From Deltaproteobacteria bacterium (GTDB lineage: Bacteria > Desulfobacterota > JAFDED01), in contig JAFDED010000016.1 in the NCBI GenBank assembly GCA_019310535.1, forward strand, positions 1 to 55,123: a DNA stretch of 55,123 bases, read 5' to 3'. Shown piece after piece: positions 17,704-29,200 of this stretch. A program made the translations under genes and the position numbers. The notes beneath the pieces are model-generated. The model ran no database searches. It was not told the origin of the DNA and was given only the letters and a program-made list of their open reading frames with translations. Position 1 is the stretch's first letter. Every line of letters begins with the position of its first letter.

Positions 17704-17829
17704 AAAGTTATTGCAACAAGACGTGCTTTTTCTGGTATGTCAGCGACCTAGCTGGGGGAATGATTCGGATGATGGATCAGGATGTATTCATCAGGCCGGT
17801 AAATTTGCTGTTTCCATTATGGGTAAAAT

Positions 17830-20800
17830 ATGCGAAGAGAAGCGATTCTGACCGTAAATAAAGACTTTAAACTCGTGGTTCAGACTCCTGCGGGATTTCC
17901 AAACCCATCTCTGGCAATTGCGGCATGCAGAGCGGGAGGATTGGGTGTGCTCGACCTGGAATATACTCGTGAGCAGGAAGTCGCACTGGATGCCATGCAG
18001 AGATTGGCTCGGTATGTCCGAAATGATTTTGGGATCAAGGTGGATGGTGATGACATTGAATTTTTGTCCGCCCTCACTTCAAATTTGCCTGAACACCTCA
18101 AGGTGGTCATTATTACTTTTAGTGATCCTCAAAGATTGAAGGAAGAAGTACGAACCCTTCACGAGAAAGGGCTCTCGGTCATACTGGAAAGCATTTGTTT
18201 AGATCAGGCCAAGGTTGGAGAAGAAATAGGAGTTGATGCCGTCATCGCCAAGGGGAATGAGAGTGGTGGACGAGTAGGAAACAAAACAACTTTCATATTG
18301 CTCCAACAATTCTTAAGACATCTCTCGGTACCTGTCTGGGCACAGGGAGGCATAGGCCTACATACAGCAGCCGCGTGCTTTGCAGGAGGAACAACTGCAG
18401 TAATTCTTGACATCCAACTGGCTTTGACCCGAGAGTCGCCGCTTCCTGAGCCGGTAAAAACCAAAATCAGAATGATGGATGGTAGTGAGACCTTATGCCT
18501 GGGGGAGGAGATAGGGGAAAGCTATCGCGTATGTTCACGGTTGGGCAGTCCTGTAGTAGATGAGCTGCGCCAGAAAGAGAAGACCCTCGCTTACGGTAAT
18601 TCTCTCCAGGGGGAGATTGCAGCTAAATGGCGCCAGGAGATTTCCCGGTGTGTTGGCTGGGATTCTTTAGAACAGCATCTGTATTTACTGGGACAAGATG
18701 TGGCCTTCGCAGCACAACTAGCACAGCGGTACGTTACAGTTGGGGGTGTTTTGGAGGCAATCCGGCAAGCAATCGATTCCCATTGCCAAGTTGCGTGGAG
18801 GCTTCATTCCCACAGTGAAGACTTGCCACTGGCACGATCTCACGGCACACGTTATCCCATTGTTCAGGGTCCGATGGCCAGGGTCAGTGATGTCCCTCCC
18901 TTTGCCCGCCGGGTAGCGGAAGAAGGGGCTCTCCCATTCATAGCGGTGGCGTGGTTGCATGGTCAAGAACTTGAAGAGTTGCTTAAAGAGACACACGATC
19001 AACTTCAGGATTGTCCCTGGGGAGTTGGGCTATTGGGTTTTATTCCTTCCGACCTCTACAATGAACAGCTCAATATTATCAACAAGTATCGTCCTTCTTT
19101 CGCCTTGATTGCCGGAGGGCGCCCCGATCAGGTGAGGACATTGGAGCAGGAGGGCATTCCCACGTATGTTCACGTCCCTTCGCCGGCGTTGTTAAAGATG
19201 TTCCTTGAAAATGGAGTGCGACGGTTAGTCTTCGAGGGCCGGGAATCAGGAGGACACATAGGTCCCCGCTGTGGGTTTGTGCTCTGGGAGACCATGATCG
19301 ACACGCTCATAGATTCTCTCCCGTCAAACAGCTTGCCAGAGGAATACCACGTCCTGTTGGCTGGAGGAATCCATGATGCCCTTTCAGCCTCCATGGTGGC
19401 AGTTATGGCAGCACCCCTGGCGGAACGAGGCGTTCGGGTGGGAGTCCAACTTGGCAGCGCATATTTGTTCACCCGAGAAGCCCTTGACACCGGGGCAATT
19501 GTTGAAAGATACCAGCAAGAAGCTCTCAACTGCGATCAGACAACGATCCTGGAAACCGGCCCCAGCCACGGTATTCGCTGTGTTTATACTCCGTATGCCA
19601 AGACTTTTAAACAAGAAAAACAAAGGCTATCCTCAGAGGGAAAGTCTTCGGATGAAATACAAAATATTTTGGAACGTATGAGCCTTGGAAGGATAAGGCT
19701 AGCCGCCAAGGGGATCACCAGAAATCCTGATTACGGTCAAGACCCGGCGGCATCACGATTTGTGACTCTCTCCGAAGAAGAGCAACATGCCCAAGGGATG
19801 TATATGATTGGGCAGCTCGCCGCCCTTCGGGACCAGGCGCTTAGCATTGGTGAGCTCCATCGGGACATCGTTGTGGGGTGTTCCGAAAGGATTGAGGCGC
19901 TCCATGAAAAGCACATGAGGCTTCCGTCACCTAAGTCATCTGAAGAAGAGAGACCGTCTGATATAGCGATCATTGGGATGGCATGCCTATTACCTGAGTC
20001 GCCTGCCCTGCAAGCCTATTGGGAAAACATCCTCAACAAATTCAATGCCATCAAAGAAGTGCCTGAGGATCGCTGGGATTCCAGCCTGTACTACGACCCG
20101 GACCGCAAAACAAAAGATAAAGTCTATTCCAAATGGGGAGCCTTCTTGGATGATGTTCCCTTCGATCCCCTGCGGTATGGAATGCCCCCCAATTCTCTTT
20201 ACTCCATTGAGCCGATTCAGCTCCTGACCCTAGAAGCAGTGGGAATGGCTCTGGAGGATGCGGGCTATTCCAAACGTCCATTTCCGCGAAAACAAACCTC
20301 TGTCATCCTTGGTATTAGTGGTGTGGCTGACCTTGGTCAATTATATGGCTTCCGATCGGCACTTCCCGCGTTTTTTGGCAGTTCCTCGCGAGAGATTTTG
20401 TCTCATTTTGATGGTGTCCTACCGGAATGGACAGAGGACTCCTTTCCCGGGATTCTCATGAACGTTACAGCTGGCAGAGTGGCTAATCGCTTTGATCTGG
20501 GAGGCTCGAACTTTACGGTCGATGGGGCGTGTGCTTCGTCCCTGGCTGCCTTGTATATCGCGGCGAGAGAACTCGAAACCCAAAACAGCGATCTGGTTAT
20601 CGTTGGCGGTGCCGACACCATGCAAAATCCTTTTACGTACCTCTGTTTTTCTAAAACACTTGCATTGTCTCCCCGCGGACGCTGTTGTCCTTTGGATGAG
20701 AGTGCTGATGGGATTGTAATTGGTGAAGGTATCGGTGTGGCGATTCTCAAGCGGCTGGCTGATGCTGAGCGGGATGGAGACAGAATTTATGCTGTCATAA

Positions 20801-23800
20801 AGGGAATCGGGACCTCCAGCGATGGAAGAGATAAGAGTTTGACGGCACCGCTTCTGGAGGGACAGCTCAGAGCTTTGCAGCGCGCTTATGCAAAAGCAAA
20901 CATATCGCCCGCAACGGTTGGCCTTATAGAAGCCCACGCCACAGGCACTGCGGTAGGTGATCAAGTTGAGATCGAGGCACTTACTCAAATGTTTAACACC
21001 ACCCGGGTCGGTCCGCAAATCTGCGCCATTGGATCAGTCAAATCCATGATCGGTCATACGAAAGCTACTGCTGGTCTGGCCGGCCTTATTAAAGCGGCCC
21101 TGGCACTTTACCACAAAGTACTGCCTCCGACACTCGGAGTTGAAACGCCAAACTCCAGGCTTCGTTCTTCCGAAAGCCCTTTATATGTGAACACAGAGAC
21201 TCGTCCGTGGATTCATCACTCCACGGAACATCCCCGGAGGGCTGGGATTAGTGCCTTCGGCTTTGGAGGAACCAACTTTCATGCAGTCCTCGAAGAATAT
21301 ACGCAAGACTTTCTGAATCCTTCCACTCAGTCAGTTTTTCAGCAATGGCCCAGTGAGTTGTTTATCTTGAGGGAAAATTCGCGCCAGGCGCTGATAGAGA
21401 AGATTCAATCATTGATTAAAATGCTTTCTCAAGGGGCTGAACATGCACTGGGAGGTCTGGCGTTTGCGATTAACAAAATTAATGAACAAACGATTACAGA
21501 AAAGGACGATTCATCGCTAAGACTCTCATTGGTGGCGACCTCTCTGGATGACCTGAAAAACAAGCTGGTCTTGTCCGGGAAACTCCTGAACAATTCGAAC
21601 TCGGTTATTCACGATCCTAGAGGAATTTACTTCTCCGAACGACCTTTGGGCCGGGAAGGGAAATTAGCGTTTTTGTTCCCGGGGCAGGGCTCGCATTATT
21701 TGAACATGCTCTGCGACTTAGCCATCCAGTTTCCCGAGGTGCGAGATGTCTTCGAGCGGAGCGACCGTATCTTAAAGGACACACTTCCCCAACCACTGAG
21801 CGCCTTCATCTTCCCTCCACCCACCTTTACTGAGGAAGAGAGGCCTGGTGCCCAGCGTTCTCTTACCCAAACGCACATTGCTCAGCCGGCCGTGGGAACT
21901 GCAAGTCTTGCCATGTTACATCTCCTCGAAGCGTTGGGGATTCTGCCAGACATGGTCGCCGGCCACAGCTATGGAGAATATGTCGCCCTATGCGCAGCAG
22001 GTGTCCTCAGTGAAGATGATTTGGTCGTTTTGTCAGAGGCCAGGGGTCGCTTCATTATTGAAGCGGCAAGCCCAGAACCAGGTATCATGGCCGCTGTTAA
22101 TTCGGGAGCCTGTGAAGTCTCTGAAACCATCAGGGATATACAGGGTGTAGTGGTAGCTAATTTGAATGCTCCGGAACAGACAATTATTTCCGGTGAAAGC
22201 TCATCGGTGGAGGAGGCAATTGAGCGTTTCAAAAATCTGGGAATACAAGCTCGGTCCATCCCGGTTGCCTGTGCATTCCACTCTCCTCTCGTTGCCCAGG
22301 CTTGTGAGCGACTGAGAGATTTTCTGTCGAATTTAACATTAAGAGCGCCTCGTCTCACAGTATTCTCCAATAGCACCGCCGGCCCCTATCCTGGAGAACC
22401 TGAGATTATTGCCCAGCAATTGGTCCAACACCTTGTGAGCCGGGTAGAATTCATTCGGGAAATTGAGGCCATGTATGAGCATGGGGCCCGGATTTTCGTG
22501 GAAGTCGGGCCAGGAAGAGTTCTAAGCGGGCTCGTTGATCAGATTCTTGGTAATAGACCACACCTTGCGGTTAACTCTAATCAGGCCGGGCGATCTGAGC
22601 TGGTTCAACTGCACCACTTATTGGGACAGTTGGCTGCGCATGGTGTCCCCATTAAAATGGACAGACTCTATGAGGGAAGATCGTTTAATGAGACCGATTA
22701 CAAGAGGTTGACGGAGGGAACCCGCGAAGCCAATCTCTCTCCTAGCACCTGGATGGTTAACGGCGCACGGGCAAAACCCCCTGCGCAGGTCTCTTCTCAT
22801 GATGCGGATGAAACGATCACGCCAACCGAGCCAGAGACTGCCGTGGAAAAGGACACGCCTATTGCAGCGGAGTCAGAACAGGAACACATCCCGGCATCGG
22901 ACCCTCTCACTTCACAGACAAAGGCGGAAGCTTTTCCACCGACAACAGAATCCAGTCCCCGCGGGATACGAGCTTCGGCTGTTAAGTCTCCCGCGGGAGA
23001 TGAAGTGATTCAGGCCATGAAACGATTTCAGCAGATGATGAATCGCTTCTTGGAAACCCAAAAGAGTGCCATGCTGGCCTATCTTCAGAAGACAACCTGT
23101 GGTGGCGGTCCTCCTGACCAGCAACAACAAGATCTTAAACCGACGCAGGAGCGTCTGAAGACTTCTCTCCAGCAAAATTTTCCAATTCCTCAAATCAAAA
23201 ATTTACATCTGCGTACTGCTCAGGAACCATCCCCGGAACATCCACCAGCCGGACCCCCAAAGACCCAAGAAGAACGTGAACCCGTATCCGGTATACGCTC
23301 TCCCGAGGCAAAGGCGGATTTCTTTGAAAAGGAACTGGCATCACAACTTTATAAGATCATAAGCGAACGCACCGGATACCCCCAAAATATGCTCAATCAG
23401 GATCAGGACTTGGAGGCCGACCTGGGCATCGATTCCATAAAGCGCGTCGAGATCTTGGGCTCTTTCCTGCAAAGCACGGCTTCCTCCTATCGGCAGGAAA
23501 TTGAAAAGGAAATGGAGAAGCTTACATCGATCAAGACGTTGCGCGGAATCATCCAGTGGTTACTGGAACGCAGGTGTTCTGAAACCAACAACGCTCCCCG
23601 AGCGTCGAGGTGTGAAACACACGAATTGACCATCCCGGAGGGTGGCGAGCCAGGTTCTGAGCAGGATCTAATGATTCAGCGTTTTTCCTTGGTGGCCGAG
23701 CCGATACCCTCCCCCAAGTCTTTTTCGACCTTACCCGTCAATGGAGTCCTGGTTATTACCGACGATGAGAGAGGCATCGCCCGGATTCTTTCAAAAGAGC

Positions 23801-26193
23801 TGGAAGGCCGAGGATACACTGTTGCAATAGCCCAGTTTGAGGCTCATACCGGGGAAGTCGAGCATGGATGCTATAAGGCGGCACTTGATACACAGGAAGG
23901 AACTGCCAGGTTGCTTGAGATCATCCGTCAGCGGCAGGGGCGCATCGGGGGCCTCATCCATCTGCTTCCCCTCAAAAACTGGCCACCCTCTGATGTTATG
24001 GATTTGTCCCATTGGCAGAAACGTCTTCAATTGGATGTGAAGAGCCTCTTTTACCTGGTCAAGGGTGTGGAAAAGGAGTGCAGGGAGGCAGCAGAAAAAG
24101 GCGGGGCTTGCATTATAGCCGCCACCGGTATGGGTGGCAGCTTTGCGACGGGTCTTCTCCAAATTGATCAGCAGTTTTTTCCCGGACAAGGAGGAATTGC
24201 AGGATTTCTGAAAACCGTGGCACTCGAATGGCCGAGTGTTAGGGTAAAGGCTGTCGATCTAAATTTAGGGGAAAGTATGGCAGATCTGGCAAATCATCTT
24301 CTGGTGGAAATGACCTCAGATGATCATGTGGTGGAGGTTGGCTACAATTGTTCTCAACGCGTGACTCTCAAACCAACCATCGCTCTTTTGGATAAGCAGG
24401 GGCCGCAGATACTTAACATCGATTCCTCATGGGTCATTCTTGTAACGGGCGGAGCGCGTGGGATTACTGCTGATGTGGCTTGTGAACTTGCACAGCGCTA
24501 TCAGCCGACCCTGATCCTGGCTGGTCGTTCTGCTCTTCCAGCGCCGGAAGAATCCCCTGAGACTATCGGGCTGAACACGCCAGCGGAATTAAAAGCTGTC
24601 TTGATCTCTAAGATGCGCGGAAAGGATGAATCTTTCTCATTGTCTCAGGTGGAAGGGGCATACAACCGATTGCTCAAGGAGCGAGAGATCCGGAGCAACA
24701 TGTTAGTCATGCGGAGTGCTGGTGCGAAAGTGCATTATTTTCAGGCAGATGTGCGCGATGAGAAGGCCTTTGGTAAGCTCATTGATGAAATTTACAACAA
24801 ATACGGACGGCTGGACGGGGTCATTCACGGAGCCGGTATCATTGAAGATAAATTCATTGCAGATAAAACACCAGAGTCTTTTGATCGAGTCTTTGATACC
24901 AAGGCTGACAGCGGGTTCATTTTGAGTCGCAGGCTCCAACCGGATTCGCTCAAATTTCTCGTCTTTTTTACGTCGGTAGCCGGGCGTTTTGGTAACCAAG
25001 GCCAGTGTGATTACGCGGCCGCCAATGAGGTCCTCAATAAGCTGGCTGTCTACCTGGACAACCGCTGGCCGGGGCGAGTGGTGTCCATCAACTGGGGGCC
25101 CTGGGCAAAGAGTGGAATGGTTACTGGCGAACTTCAAAAACGGTTTATTGAACAAGGTATAGAACTGGTGCCACGCTCCATCGGTCCGAAAAAACTGGAT
25201 CAGGAAATACGTTATGGACGCAAAGGAGAGGTGGAGGTTATCCTTGGTGGCATCAGATGGACAGCAAAATCAGAGGACCACACTGCCCTGTCTTCTCGGG
25301 TTTTTCCTTTAATAACTCATAACAGTGAGGTTCGTCGAGAAACAAAAGGGGCCATTGAGATTACTAAGACCCTTGATCCATCCAAGGATCTTTATCTTCG
25401 AGATCATCGGATGGACGGCAAACCGGTCCTCCCCGCGGCGATGGCGATGGAGTTGATGGCAGAGGTTGCAGCGCGGGCAAGGCCAGAGTTTGAAGTTGCA
25501 GAGATTAGTGATTTTCGGGTCTTAAAAGGAATCGTTATCCAAAATACCACCAAGTCAGTCGGCGTGGTGGCAAAGCCAAGATATAATTCGCCAGAGTTGC
25601 AGCGAATGGACGTGACCATCTTGAGCATAGATAATCCGGGGAAAGTCCATTATTCGGCAACAGTGGAGTTGGCAAGAACATTGCGCGCGTCAAACGTTCT
25701 TTCTCCTCAGAGTATAAAAGAGCGTCGGCCTTTCCCAATGACGGTACAAGAGGCTTATCATAAATGGCTTTTCCATGGTCCTATGTTGCAGGGAATACGA
25801 GAAATTCAGGGTGTGGGTATTGATGGGATCCAGGCCCGGCTCACTCCTTCATACCCACATCAGTGTCTATCTGACATTTCGGAAGGTTCGTGGTTGATTG
25901 ATCCTGTCATTATCGACAGCGGATTTCAACTTGTCGTTATATGGGCGAGAATGTATTGGGATATGACACCGCTTCCTTCACAATGTAAGTTTTACAGGCG
26001 ACAAGGCCACCTTGCAGGAAAAGAAATCGGTTGCCAGATATCCATCCTGCCAAGCTCTCGAGGTAACATAATTCACTTTGACATAAGCTTTTTTGATACT
26101 AAAGGGCGTTTGCTGGGCTTTATAGATGATATGGAGGGCACTTGCAGCAAATCCTTAAATCGCTTGGCACTGAAGGAAAGCGATTCGGCGTGA
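17830..26193 (+). CDS. Type I PKS/PUFA-like synthase: ER-ER-KS-AT-ACP-KR-DH
   Basis: The 2787-residue megasynthase has these domains in order. Two nitronate-monooxygenase/PfaD-type flavin barrels come first (about 8-260 with NESGGRVG and WAQGGIGL; about 340-640 with YPIVQGPMARVSD and RESGGHIGPR). A ketosynthase (about 710-1165) has Cys901, His1036 and His1076. An acyltransferase (about 1280-1600) has Ser1380 in GHSYGEY and His1484 in CAFHSP, malonyl-type. One ACP has Ser1869 in GIDSIKR. A ketoreductase with its N-terminal structural half (about 1960-2480) has TGGARGIT and Tyr2395. A dehydratase (about 2500-2780) has His2526 and Asp2696. All active sites look intact, so full reduction of each unit is possible. 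The family is that of PfaA- and HglE-like iterative synthases. It has a single ACP, where PUFA synthases have tandem ACPs. It is followed 16 bases later by the second synthase. Confidence 0.93.
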   Translation: MRREAILTVNKDFKLVVQTPAGFPNPSLAIAACRAGGLGVLDLEYTREQEVALDAMQRLARYVRNDFGIKVDGDDIEFLSALTSNLPEHLKVVIITFSDPQRLKEEVRTLHEKGLSVILESICLDQAKVGEEIGVDAVIAKGNESGGRVGNKTTFILLQQFLRHLSVPVWAQGGIGLHTAAACFAGGTTAVILDIQLALTRESPLPEPVKTKIRMMDGSETLCLGEEIGESYRVCSRLGSPVVDELRQKEKTLAYGNSLQGEIAAKWRQEISRCVGWDSLEQHLYLLGQDVAFAAQLAQRYVTVGGVLEAIRQAIDSHCQVAWRLHSHSEDLPLARSHGTRYPIVQGPMARVSDVPPFARRVAEEGALPFIAVAWLHGQELEELLKETHDQLQDCPWGVGLLGFIPSDLYNEQLNIINKYRPSFALIAGGRPDQVRTLEQEGIPTYVHVPSPALLKMFLENGVRRLVFEGRESGGHIGPRCGFVLWETMIDTLIDSLPSNSLPEEYHVLLAGGIHDALSASMVAVMAAPLAERGVRVGVQLGSAYLFTREALDTGAIVERYQQEALNCDQTTILETGPSHGIRCVYTPYAKTFKQEKQRLSSEGKSSDEIQNILERMSLGRIRLAAKGITRNPDYGQDPAASRFVTLSEEEQHAQGMYMIGQLAALRDQALSIGELHRDIVVGCSERIEALHEKHMRLPSPKSSEEERPSDIAIIGMACLLPESPALQAYWENILNKFNAIKEVPEDRWDSSLYYDPDRKTKDKVYSKWGAFLDDVPFDPLRYGMPPNSLYSIEPIQLLTLEAVGMALEDAGYSKRPFPRKQTSVILGISGVADLGQLYGFRSALPAFFGSSSREILSHFDGVLPEWTEDSFPGILMNVTAGRVANRFDLGGSNFTVDGACASSLAALYIAARELETQNSDLVIVGGADTMQNPFTYLCFSKTLALSPRGRCCPLDESADGIVIGEGIGVAILKRLADAERDGDRIYAVIKGIGTSSDGRDKSLTAPLLEGQLRALQRAYAKANISPATVGLIEAHATGTAVGDQVEIEALTQMFNTTRVGPQICAIGSVKSMIGHTKATAGLAGLIKAALALYHKVLPPTLGVETPNSRLRSSESPLYVNTETRPWIHHSTEHPRRAGISAFGFGGTNFHAVLEEYTQDFLNPSTQSVFQQWPSELFILRENSRQALIEKIQSLIKMLSQGAEHALGGLAFAINKINEQTITEKDDSSLRLSLVATSLDDLKNKLVLSGKLLNNSNSVIHDPRGIYFSERPLGREGKLAFLFPGQGSHYLNMLCDLAIQFPEVRDVFERSDRILKDTLPQPLSAFIFPPPTFTEEERPGAQRSLTQTHIAQPAVGTASLAMLHLLEALGILPDMVAGHSYGEYVALCAAGVLSEDDLVVLSEARGRFIIEAASPEPGIMAAVNSGACEVSETIRDIQGVVVANLNAPEQTIISGESSSVEEAIERFKNLGIQARSIPVACAFHSPLVAQACERLRDFLSNLTLRAPRLTVFSNSTAGPYPGEPEIIAQQLVQHLVSRVEFIREIEAMYEHGARIFVEVGPGRVLSGLVDQILGNRPHLAVNSNQAGRSELVQLHHLLGQLAAHGVPIKMDRLYEGRSFNETDYKRLTEGTREANLSPSTWMVNGARAKPPAQVSSHDADETITPTEPETAVEKDTPIAAESEQEHIPASDPLTSQTKAEAFPPTTESSPRGIRASAVKSPAGDEVIQAMKRFQQMMNRFLETQKSAMLAYLQKTTCGGGPPDQQQQDLKPTQERLKTSLQQNFPIPQIKNLHLRTAQEPSPEHPPAGPPKTQEEREPVSGIRSPEAKADFFEKELASQLYKIISERTGYPQNMLNQDQDLEADLGIDSIKRVEILGSFLQSTASSYRQEIEKEMEKLTSIKTLRGIIQWLLERRCSETNNAPRASRCETHELTIPEGGEPGSEQDLMIQRFSLVAEPIPSPKSFSTLPVNGVLVITDDERGIARILSKELEGRGYTVAIAQFEAHTGEVEHGCYKAALDTQEGTARLLEIIRQRQGRIGGLIHLLPLKNWPPSDVMDLSHWQKRLQLDVKSLFYLVKGVEKECREAAEKGGACIIAATGMGGSFATGLLQIDQQFFPGQGGIAGFLKTVALEWPSVRVKAVDLNLGESMADLANHLLVEMTSDDHVVEVGYNCSQRVTLKPTIALLDKQGPQILNIDSSWVILVTGGARGITADVACELAQRYQPTLILAGRSALPAPEESPETIGLNTPAELKAVLISKMRGKDESFSLSQVEGAYNRLLKEREIRSNMLVMRSAGAKVHYFQADVRDEKAFGKLIDEIYNKYGRLDGVIHGAGIIEDKFIADKTPESFDRVFDTKADSGFILSRRLQPDSLKFLVFFTSVAGRFGNQGQCDYAAANEVLNKLAVYLDNRWPGRVVSINWGPWAKSGMVTGELQKRFIEQGIELVPRSIGPKKLDQEIRYGRKGEVEVILGGIRWTAKSEDHTALSSRVFPLITHNSEVRRETKGAIEITKTLDPSKDLYLRDHRMDGKPVLPAAMAMELMAEVAARARPEFEVAEISDFRVLKGIVIQNTTKSVGVVAKPRYNSPELQRMDVTILSIDNPGKVHYSATVELARTLRASNVLSPQSIKERRPFPMTVQEAYHKWLFHGPMLQGIREIQGVGIDGIQARLTPSYPHQCLSDISEGSWLIDPVIIDSGFQLVVIWARMYWDMTPLPSQCKFYRRQGHLAGKEIGCQISILPSSRGNIIHFDISFFDTKGRLLGFIDDMEGTCSKSLNRLALKESDSA

Positions 26194-26209
26194 ACAGGAG
26201 AAGCATTTT

Positions 26210-29200
26210 ATGTCTTCCTTTGAATTCCCAGAGCAAAATCGATCAAAAGACATAGTGAAGCAAGAAGATGTTGCTATCACAGGAATGGCTTGCCTTTTTC
26301 CTGGAGCGCCTGATCTGCAAACATACTGGCAGAACATTGTCTCCAAGGTCGATGCCATCACCGATCCTCCTTCGGAAGCTTGGGATCCGGATGTTTATCA
26401 TGACCCCGACTCAACCGAGGAAGATCGGGTCTACTGCAAACGCGGTGGATTCATAGGACCTTTGGCGCATTTCAACCCGCTAAAATACAGTGTCATGCCC
26501 ACTGCGGTGGAAGGCGGCGAACCCGACCAGTGGCTGGCACTGCAATTAGCCTACGATGCTTTGGCAGACGCTGGATACCTTGATCGACCCTCTGAGGCTC
26601 ACCGCACGGCGGTAATTTTGGGAAAGGGAACATACCTTAATCGCGGTAATCTGAATATGGTTCAACGGGGTTTGGTGGTGGATCAAACCCTGGAAATAGT
26701 AAAAACATTACTGCCGGAGCTTACCGAAGATCAGCTGAGACATATCCGGCAAGAACTGAGGCAGGGCTTACCCCCTTTCAATACCGAGACAGCGTCAGCA
26801 CTGATTCCCAATATTATTGTCGGCCGTATCGCTAATCGGCTGGATTTGATGGGTCCCTGCTACACCGTTGACGGAGCTTGCGCTTCATCTTTACTCGCCA
26901 TTGAAATCGCGATGCGTGATTTGCTTGCAAAAAAAATCGACTTGGCCATAGTAGGTGGTGCTCAGGTTTCCACATGGGTACCGATAGTAGCGCTTTTCTG
27001 CCAGATTAATGCCCTATCGCGCCGCCAGCAGATCCGGCCTTTCGACGAGGACGCTGATGGCACGATCCTTGGCGAAGGAATTGGCATTATCGTCCTCAAA
27101 CGACGCTCTGATGCTGAACGAGACAGAAATCGCATTTATGCCCTGATAAAAGGAGTTGGAAGTTCTAACGATGGCCGCGGGCTGAGCGTCCTGGCTCCCC
27201 GGATAGAAGGGGAGGAGTTGGCTTTGCGACGGGCCTATGAGATGGCCGGTATCTCGCCCCGAACCATTGGTTTGATTGAAGCCCACGGCACGGGTACGCC
27301 GGCCGGCGACGTGACTGAGATACAGGCGCTCAGCCGGGTCTTCGGTTCACAATACGGCAAGCCACCATGGTGTGCCATCGGGTCGGTCAAATCCATGATC
27401 AGTCATACCATGCCAGCTGCAGGTATAGCCGGAGTCATTAAGGCGGCTTTATCCCTCTACCACAAGGTTCTCCCTCCAACCATCAACGTGGACAAGCCAA
27501 ACCCGAAGCTCGAATTGGAAAAAACGCCATTTTACATCAACACCGAAACCCGGCCCTGGATTCATGGTTCGCATAAAGCCCCTCGCCGAGCAGGCGTCAA
27601 TGCCTTTGGTTTCGGGGGAATCAATGCACACATTGTCTTGGAAGAGTATACCAATGACGACGAAGCAAGCGGCCAGAGTTACACCCATCATTGGGAATCC
27701 GAAGTATTTATCCTGGAAGGCAAATCTCGGTCGGCACTCATAGAACGTGCACAGCATCTCCAGAGGATTCTTTCTCACGAAAGCCGGCTGCACTTAAAAG
27801 ATCTGGCCTTCAGCTTAAACACCGAGCTTGGAGAAGCCGCATACCGGCTTGCACTGGTCGCGTCTTCCATGACGGATCTTAAAAAAAAGTTAGAATATGC
27901 AATGAGCCGCCTGAATGACGAGAGTTGCAAGAAAATCAAAGATATAAAGGGCATTTACTTCTTAGACCAACCCCTGAGTCCAGAGAACAAAATTGCCTTT
28001 TTATTTCCTGGTGAAGGTGCCCAGTATGTTAATATGCTCGCTGATCTATGTATCTATTTTCCTGAAGTGAGGGCATGTTTCGATCGATTAGACGGCATTT
28101 TTATCGAGCATGCAAGGGGCTATTTGCCCAGCGATTTTACCTTTCCCCCACCTGTTTTCTCTGTGGCTGAACGGAAGACGGCAGAGGAAAGGATCTGGAA
28201 GATGGATGGGGCTATTGAAGCGGTGCTGGCCGCCAATGATGCCCTATTTGCTCTCTTAAACCATCTGGAAATTCGCCCCGATATGATCCTGGGACATAGC
28301 ACCGGTGAATACTCAGCCTTGAGCGCTTCCGGAATATTCAGCCTTAGTAGTGTTTCAGACAATGGGCAACGTGTTCGTGAATTGAACCAAAGCTATGAGC
28401 AAGTAGCAGCCAAAGGCGGCATTCCGCATGCACTTGTAATAGCCGTGGGCGCTGATTCTGAACGAATGGCCTCCTTAATTGATCCGATCGATGCAGAAAT
28501 ATATATTGGAATGAATAACTGTCCCCACCAGACAATTATCGTCGGTATAGAGGCTGAAATTCAAAAGGCCATTGATGAACTGAATCGCCAGGGGCTTATC
28601 TACCAGATCCTGCCCTTTGACAGACCTTACCATACGCCCTTGTTCCAATCCTATACACAAAACTTACAACAATTGTTCGATTCCTGGCCAGTCCATTCTC
28701 CCACCATACAAATCTATTCTTGTGCAACCAGTGCACCGTATCCTACAAACCCTGACGATATTCGCAAGCTGATGGTCGAAACCTGGATACGCTCGGTTGA
28801 TTTCCAAAAGACTATCGAAAAGATGTACGAAGATGGAGGCCGTATCTTCTTGGAAGTAGGGCCCAAAGGCAATCTCACCGCTTTCGTGGATGATATTCTG
28901 CGGGGTCGAAATCACATTGCCGTGCCAGTCAATGTGGAGCACCGCCCCGGGATCACTCAAATCAATCACATGGTGGGAATCCTGGCGGCACATGGAGTCT
29001 CAATGAAGCTGGATTACCTCTATAGACGCAGGGCGCCTCAAAGGGTCTCCCTTGGTAAAATTTCAGAAGAAAGAGAAAAAGATAATAATATGCAACAAAT
29101 GGGAAGGAAACTGGCCATTGGCTCGCCGATGATGCGAATATCGAGCGAGACAGCCAAACGTCTCCGTAACCAAGGCTCCCACCATCAACCGGACTCTAAA

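Larger units (their letters stand above)
16715..17829 (+). other. Gene-poor, AT-rich gap between the efflux and PKS operons
   Basis: This 1.1-kb stretch holds an IS110-type transposase scrap (16798-16945), a small ORF with a good ribosome binding site (17278-17448), and the promoter for the PKS operon (17676-17703). A GC-rich hairpin, CCCCGC (17314-17319) with GCGGGG (17327-17332), lies inside the small ORF and has no T tract. The open frames at 17029-17277 and 17460-17693 resemble no protein and have no ribosome binding site. The region looks like a worn integration boundary. Confidence 0.6.

Noticed and set aside
20419-21018. 199-codon minus-strand ORF inside the first PKS ketosynthase
   Set aside because: Lies antisense to an intact, motif-complete KS domain; chance open frame.
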